Source of the DNA: a virus
IMG/VR virus record: IMGVR_UViG_3300048587_000356
Coordinates: 1 to 29,861 of that record
Length of the DNA stretch: 29,861 nucleotides
Reading direction: 5' to 3' (one strand)
The notes under the pieces are model-generated. The model ran no database searches. It saw only the letters and a program-made list of their open reading frames with translations, and had not been told where the DNA came from. The translations under genes and the position numbers were made by a program. Position 1 is the first letter of the stretch; each line of letters begins with the position of its first letter. Shown here piece after piece: positions 27,708-29,861 of the stretch.

Positions 27708-28300
27708 CACTTCACGTCCACGGGGGTCGCGGGGAGTTCGAGGTTGCTCGTGCTGCCCTGTTGGGCCTCGACGGTGGCGATGCGGTCGGCGTTCTCTTTG
27801 ACCTTCTCATTGAGCTGCTTGACCGCCTTGCCGGCGCCCTTGCGGAACTTGTCGATCTGCTTCTGCTGGTCGGTGTTCTGGGCCTCCAGCCTCGCGACCA
27901 TCTGCTTCAGGGTTTCGATCTCGCGACCACGCTCGTCGTTGGATCGCACCACGACCAGATACTCGTCCGTGACCGCCTGGCGGTCCAGCGCGTCGGCCTC
28001 CCGCTTGCGCTCGCGGTACTTGTCGTAGGCCCGCATGGCCGGCTGCGCGACGACCGCCCCGAACGCCATGAGTGACATGGCGATGGCGATGGCCCGCTCG
28101 TCCATGGCCGCGGCCAACAGCGACGATCCGCCGCTGAACAGCCCGAGCGCGAACGTCTTGGGATAGGGGAACAGGTTGAGCAAGCGGTGCGGCATCTCGA
28201 TCAACCCCGGGTCGTGCATCATGCTGGCGTCCAATTCGGGGTCGACGTCGACGGGGAGCTTCGGCGCGATCCTGGCCGGCAGCGGCGTGTCGATTGACAT
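27707..28300 (-). CDS. Membrane protein with two TM segments and a coiled coil
   Basis: A 197-residue protein from ATG 28300, preferred to an ATG at 28309 because AAGGGG is better spaced. Residues about 45-90 hold two hydrophobic segments (KTFALGLFSGGSSLLAAAM and AIAIAMSLMAFGAVVAQPAM), followed by a basic stop (YDKYRERKREADALDRQ) and a coiled coil at about 120-180. The C-terminus is polar (SNLELPATPVDVK). The layout fits a holin-like, spanin-like or scaffolding membrane protein in a lysis region, but no family is certain. Confidence 0.55.
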   Translation of the reverse strand: MSIDTPLPARIAPKLPVDVDPELDASMMHDPGLIEMPHRLLNLFPYPKTFALGLFSGGSSLLAAAMDERAIAIAMSLMAFGAVVAQPAMRAYDKYRERKREADALDRQAVTDEYLVVVRSNDERGREIETLKQMVARLEAQNTDQQKQIDKFRKGAGKAVKQLNEKVKENADRIATVEAQQGSTSNLELPATPVDVK

Positions 28301-28326
28301 GGGCGGCATCGCCCCTTGACTGAGAC

Positions 28327-28659
28327 TCAGGATTCCAGGACTTTGACGACGAACTTGGCCAACGCCAGGGCGATCGACCGCCACGGCAACATGGCGAGAG
28401 CCGCATCAGACAGGCCGCCGACCCGATGCTTGGTCGCGTCCATCAGGTAGCCGGCCAGGTCAGCGTCGGAGATCATCGCGGCGGGCGCGTCGCCGACGAG
28501 CCGACTGCCCAGCCCGGCGACCTTGCCCTCGACGTAGCCCTGCACCACCCAGGCGGGGAGCAGCAGGCCCTTGTCATAGAAGTTGCCGCCGGCGGCCGCG
28601 ACCGCGATCTCCTGGAACTCGGCCGCGGGCAGCGTGGCGGGGAAGGCGTACTGGCTCAC
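28327..28659 (-). CDS. Unknown protein beside the peptidase gene
   Basis: A 110-residue protein starting at GTG 28659 with AGGGGAG upstream. The frame extends further 5' as nonsense, so the GTG is preferred. It has alternating helices (PAAEFQEIAVAAAGGNFYDKG, LPAWVVQGYVEGKVAGLGSRLV, DADLAGYLMDATKHRVGGLS) and ends in ALALAKFVVKVLES. It starts 20 bp after the papain-like peptidase gene. Could be a peptidase partner or regulator; no family recognised. Confidence 0.6.
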   Translation of the reverse strand: MSQYAFPATLPAAEFQEIAVAAAGGNFYDKGLLLPAWVVQGYVEGKVAGLGSRLVGDAPAAMISDADLAGYLMDATKHRVGGLSDAALAMLPWRSIALALAKFVVKVLES

Positions 28660-28679
28660 GGGATGGGCTCCCCTGCGGG

Positions 28680-29468
28680 TCAGGCGACGGCGTATCCGAT
28701 GTCCTGCGGGTCCGACGCGGCGGCGCCGATCGTGTAGGCTTCGCACCACGTCGCGGACTCGATGTGGGCGCGGGTCAGCCAGCAACGGCCCCGGATGCCC
28801 CACCCCTCGTCCCACGAGTTGGTCATGAGGATGGCGCGCTCGCCGTTGGGCAGCGTCTTGATCCCGCCGCCGACGAGCACCGCATGGTTGGCCGGCCCGC
28901 GTCCCACCGGGGGGCAGCCGTAGGCGTCGAGCGAGCCGTTGTTGACGAGCCAGCCTTGGTTGGCGCACACCGACAGGTTGATCGGCCGCAGCATGGCGAC
29001 GGCGGTGAGGATGGCCCCCCAATCCTGGCCGAGGGCGAACCCGACGTCGACTCGGTATCGTGCGGCATCGTCGCGGGCGGTCGTCGGGTAGCGGCCCGAG
29101 TAGTCGCCGTAGCGGACCGACGCCTCGGTCGCGACGCCGACGTCCTCGCACAGCGCCAGGGCGTCCATGATGTTGGAGCCGACGTCCCGGCCCCGGACCA
29201 GCATCCCGTACACCCACCACGCCGAGAGGGGGACGTGGGTCATTCCCTGCATGATCCGAGCAAACTCCAGCCCGGTCGCCGCCGCGTGGCCATTGCAGGC
29301 GCCGATGGACCCTTGGTATTTGAGGGCGACCGAGGGCGGCCACGCGACGAAGTCGGGGATCTCGCTCGACGGCCTGACCGGGGGCGCGGCCGACCGGACC
29401 CGCCGCGCGACCTTGGCCGGGTCGGACGGCTGGAGGTTCAGGATGCTCGGGTCGATCCGGTCGCTCAC
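28680..29468 (-). CDS. Papain-like (C1A) cysteine peptidase
   Basis: A 262-residue protein starting at GTG 29468, overlapping the upstream stop as GTGA. The catalytic set of C1A peptidases is intact: Gln52 and Cys58 in YQGSIGACNGHAAA, His195 in NHAVLVGGG, and Asn217 in TNSWDEGWGIRG. No signal peptide or propeptide-type inhibitor domain is evident; the first 40 residues form a short Pro-rich leader. Eukaryote-type C1A enzymes are rare as phage products. Next to small membrane proteins a role as a lysin, or in cleaving host surface protein, is plausible. A maturation protease is an alternative, though capsid proteases are usually of other folds. Confidence 0.8.
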   Translation of the reverse strand: MSDRIDPSILNLQPSDPAKVARRVRSAAPPVRPSSEIPDFVAWPPSVALKYQGSIGACNGHAAATGLEFARIMQGMTHVPLSAWWVYGMLVRGRDVGSNIMDALALCEDVGVATEASVRYGDYSGRYPTTARDDAARYRVDVGFALGQDWGAILTAVAMLRPINLSVCANQGWLVNNGSLDAYGCPPVGRGPANHAVLVGGGIKTLPNGERAILMTNSWDEGWGIRGRCWLTRAHIESATWCEAYTIGAAASDPQDIGYAVA

Positions 29469-29861
29469 TTGCCCGCCTTTCGCGCCGCCTCGACGACCGC
29501 CGCCTTATCGCTCGCCGCCGGAAGAGTCGCGTAGATCGGGGCCTCGTCCTTGCCGTCCGGGAGCCACTGCACCAGGACGCAAGGCAGGGCTTTCAGGGAG
29601 TTCCGGATGTTCAGCCGGTCGACGGCCGGGTCGCCGACCCCGTAGGCGCGGAACCGGGCGTTGAGGCCGGCCAGGACCCCGTCGGTCGCGAGGTCGGCCC
29701 GCATCTTGGCCTGGGCGATCGTCTCCGTCGCCGGGTCGTAGACCAGTGTGACGACAGCCCTTCCGGGGCCCTTCGGGGCGACCGGCAGCGGCTCGGGCGT
29801 GGGGATGGGCCCCGGCGGCGAGGGGGCGGGCGAAGGCGTCGGGCTCGGCGCCGGGCCGAAG
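29465..29861 (-). CDS. Partial protein with N-terminal Pro-rich linker, runs off the edge
   Basis: The frame is open from the window's right end to the stop at 29465; an ATG at 29704 is internal. The visible part begins with a Pro/Ser/Thr linker (PAPSPTPSPAPSPPGP), then a compact domain (GRAVVTLVYDPATETIAQAK, FRAYGVGDPAVDRLNIRNSL, LPCVLVQWLPDGK) and a helix ending in AARKAGK. The linker resembles that of the glycosidase at the other end, so the missing N-terminal part may be an enzyme or binding domain. Overlaps the peptidase start by GTGA. Function unknown. Confidence 0.6.
   Translation of the reverse strand, partial: FGPAPSPTPSPAPSPPGPIPTPEPLPVAPKGPGRAVVTLVYDPATETIAQAKMRADLATDGVLAGLNARFRAYGVGDPAVDRLNIRNSLKALPCVLVQWLPDGKDEAPIYATLPAASDKAAVVEAARKAGK

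Overview
The window is a high-GC stretch (by eye about two thirds G+C) of a tailed phage or prophage. It carries almost all of the head and tail module. Nearly every gene is on the minus strand and reads from right to left: terminase small and large subunits, DUF4055-type portal, scaffold, P22-like coat protein, connector genes, then tail tube, tail chaperones, tape measure, tail tip and fibres. A tube protein, frameshifted chaperones and a tape measure without a visible sheath gene suggest a siphovirus-type long non-contractile tail. No integrase, repressor or replication gene is in view, so phage versus prophage cannot be decided here. The host is probably a Planctomycetota bacterium of the Isosphaera/Singulisphaera type. 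That is inferred from base composition, Pro/Glu linkers, the cellulose-binding-protein-like glycosidase and a duplicated SPEADALRD-type small domain, not shown directly.

Right part (about 25.8-29.9 kb, upstream in transcription). A partial proline-rich protein runs off the edge. It is followed by a papain-like (C1A) peptidase, a 110-residue unknown, a two-segment membrane protein with a long coiled coil, a 55-residue protein and a 68-residue two-segment membrane protein. Together these look like a lysis-type cassette (inference). Next come small unknown genes interspersed with six tRNA or tRNA-like elements on the minus strand: one canonical tRNA-Trp, one 59-nt element with intact acceptor, D and T arms but no anticodon arm, and two tandem pairs of divergent tRNA-like elements.

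Middle right (17.5-25.8 kb) is packaging and head: a repeat-domain protein, TerS, TerL, portal, scaffold, coat protein flanked by two strong RNA hairpins, a coiled-coil protein, an HExxH protein and a connector-like protein.

Middle (10.1-17.5 kb) is an unusual block of fibre-type proteins, including a large SGNH-hydrolase fibre, placed before the tail terminator, tail tube and chaperones. The two chaperone frames overlap and carry a CCCAAAA slippery heptamer, the classical G/GT arrangement.

Left part (0.5-10.2 kb) is the tape measure, tail completion and tip proteins, a 740-residue hub-like protein, two paralogous small-domain proteins and a 552-residue glycoside-hydrolase-like protein ending in a Pro/Glu linker.

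Three genes oppose the rest on the plus strand: a Lar-like zinc-ribbon protein at the left edge, a two-TM protein between tape measure and tail genes, and a 38-residue one-TM protein with its own promoter-like sequence. The two membrane genes fit the pattern of morons, small cargo genes inserted in a structural operon.
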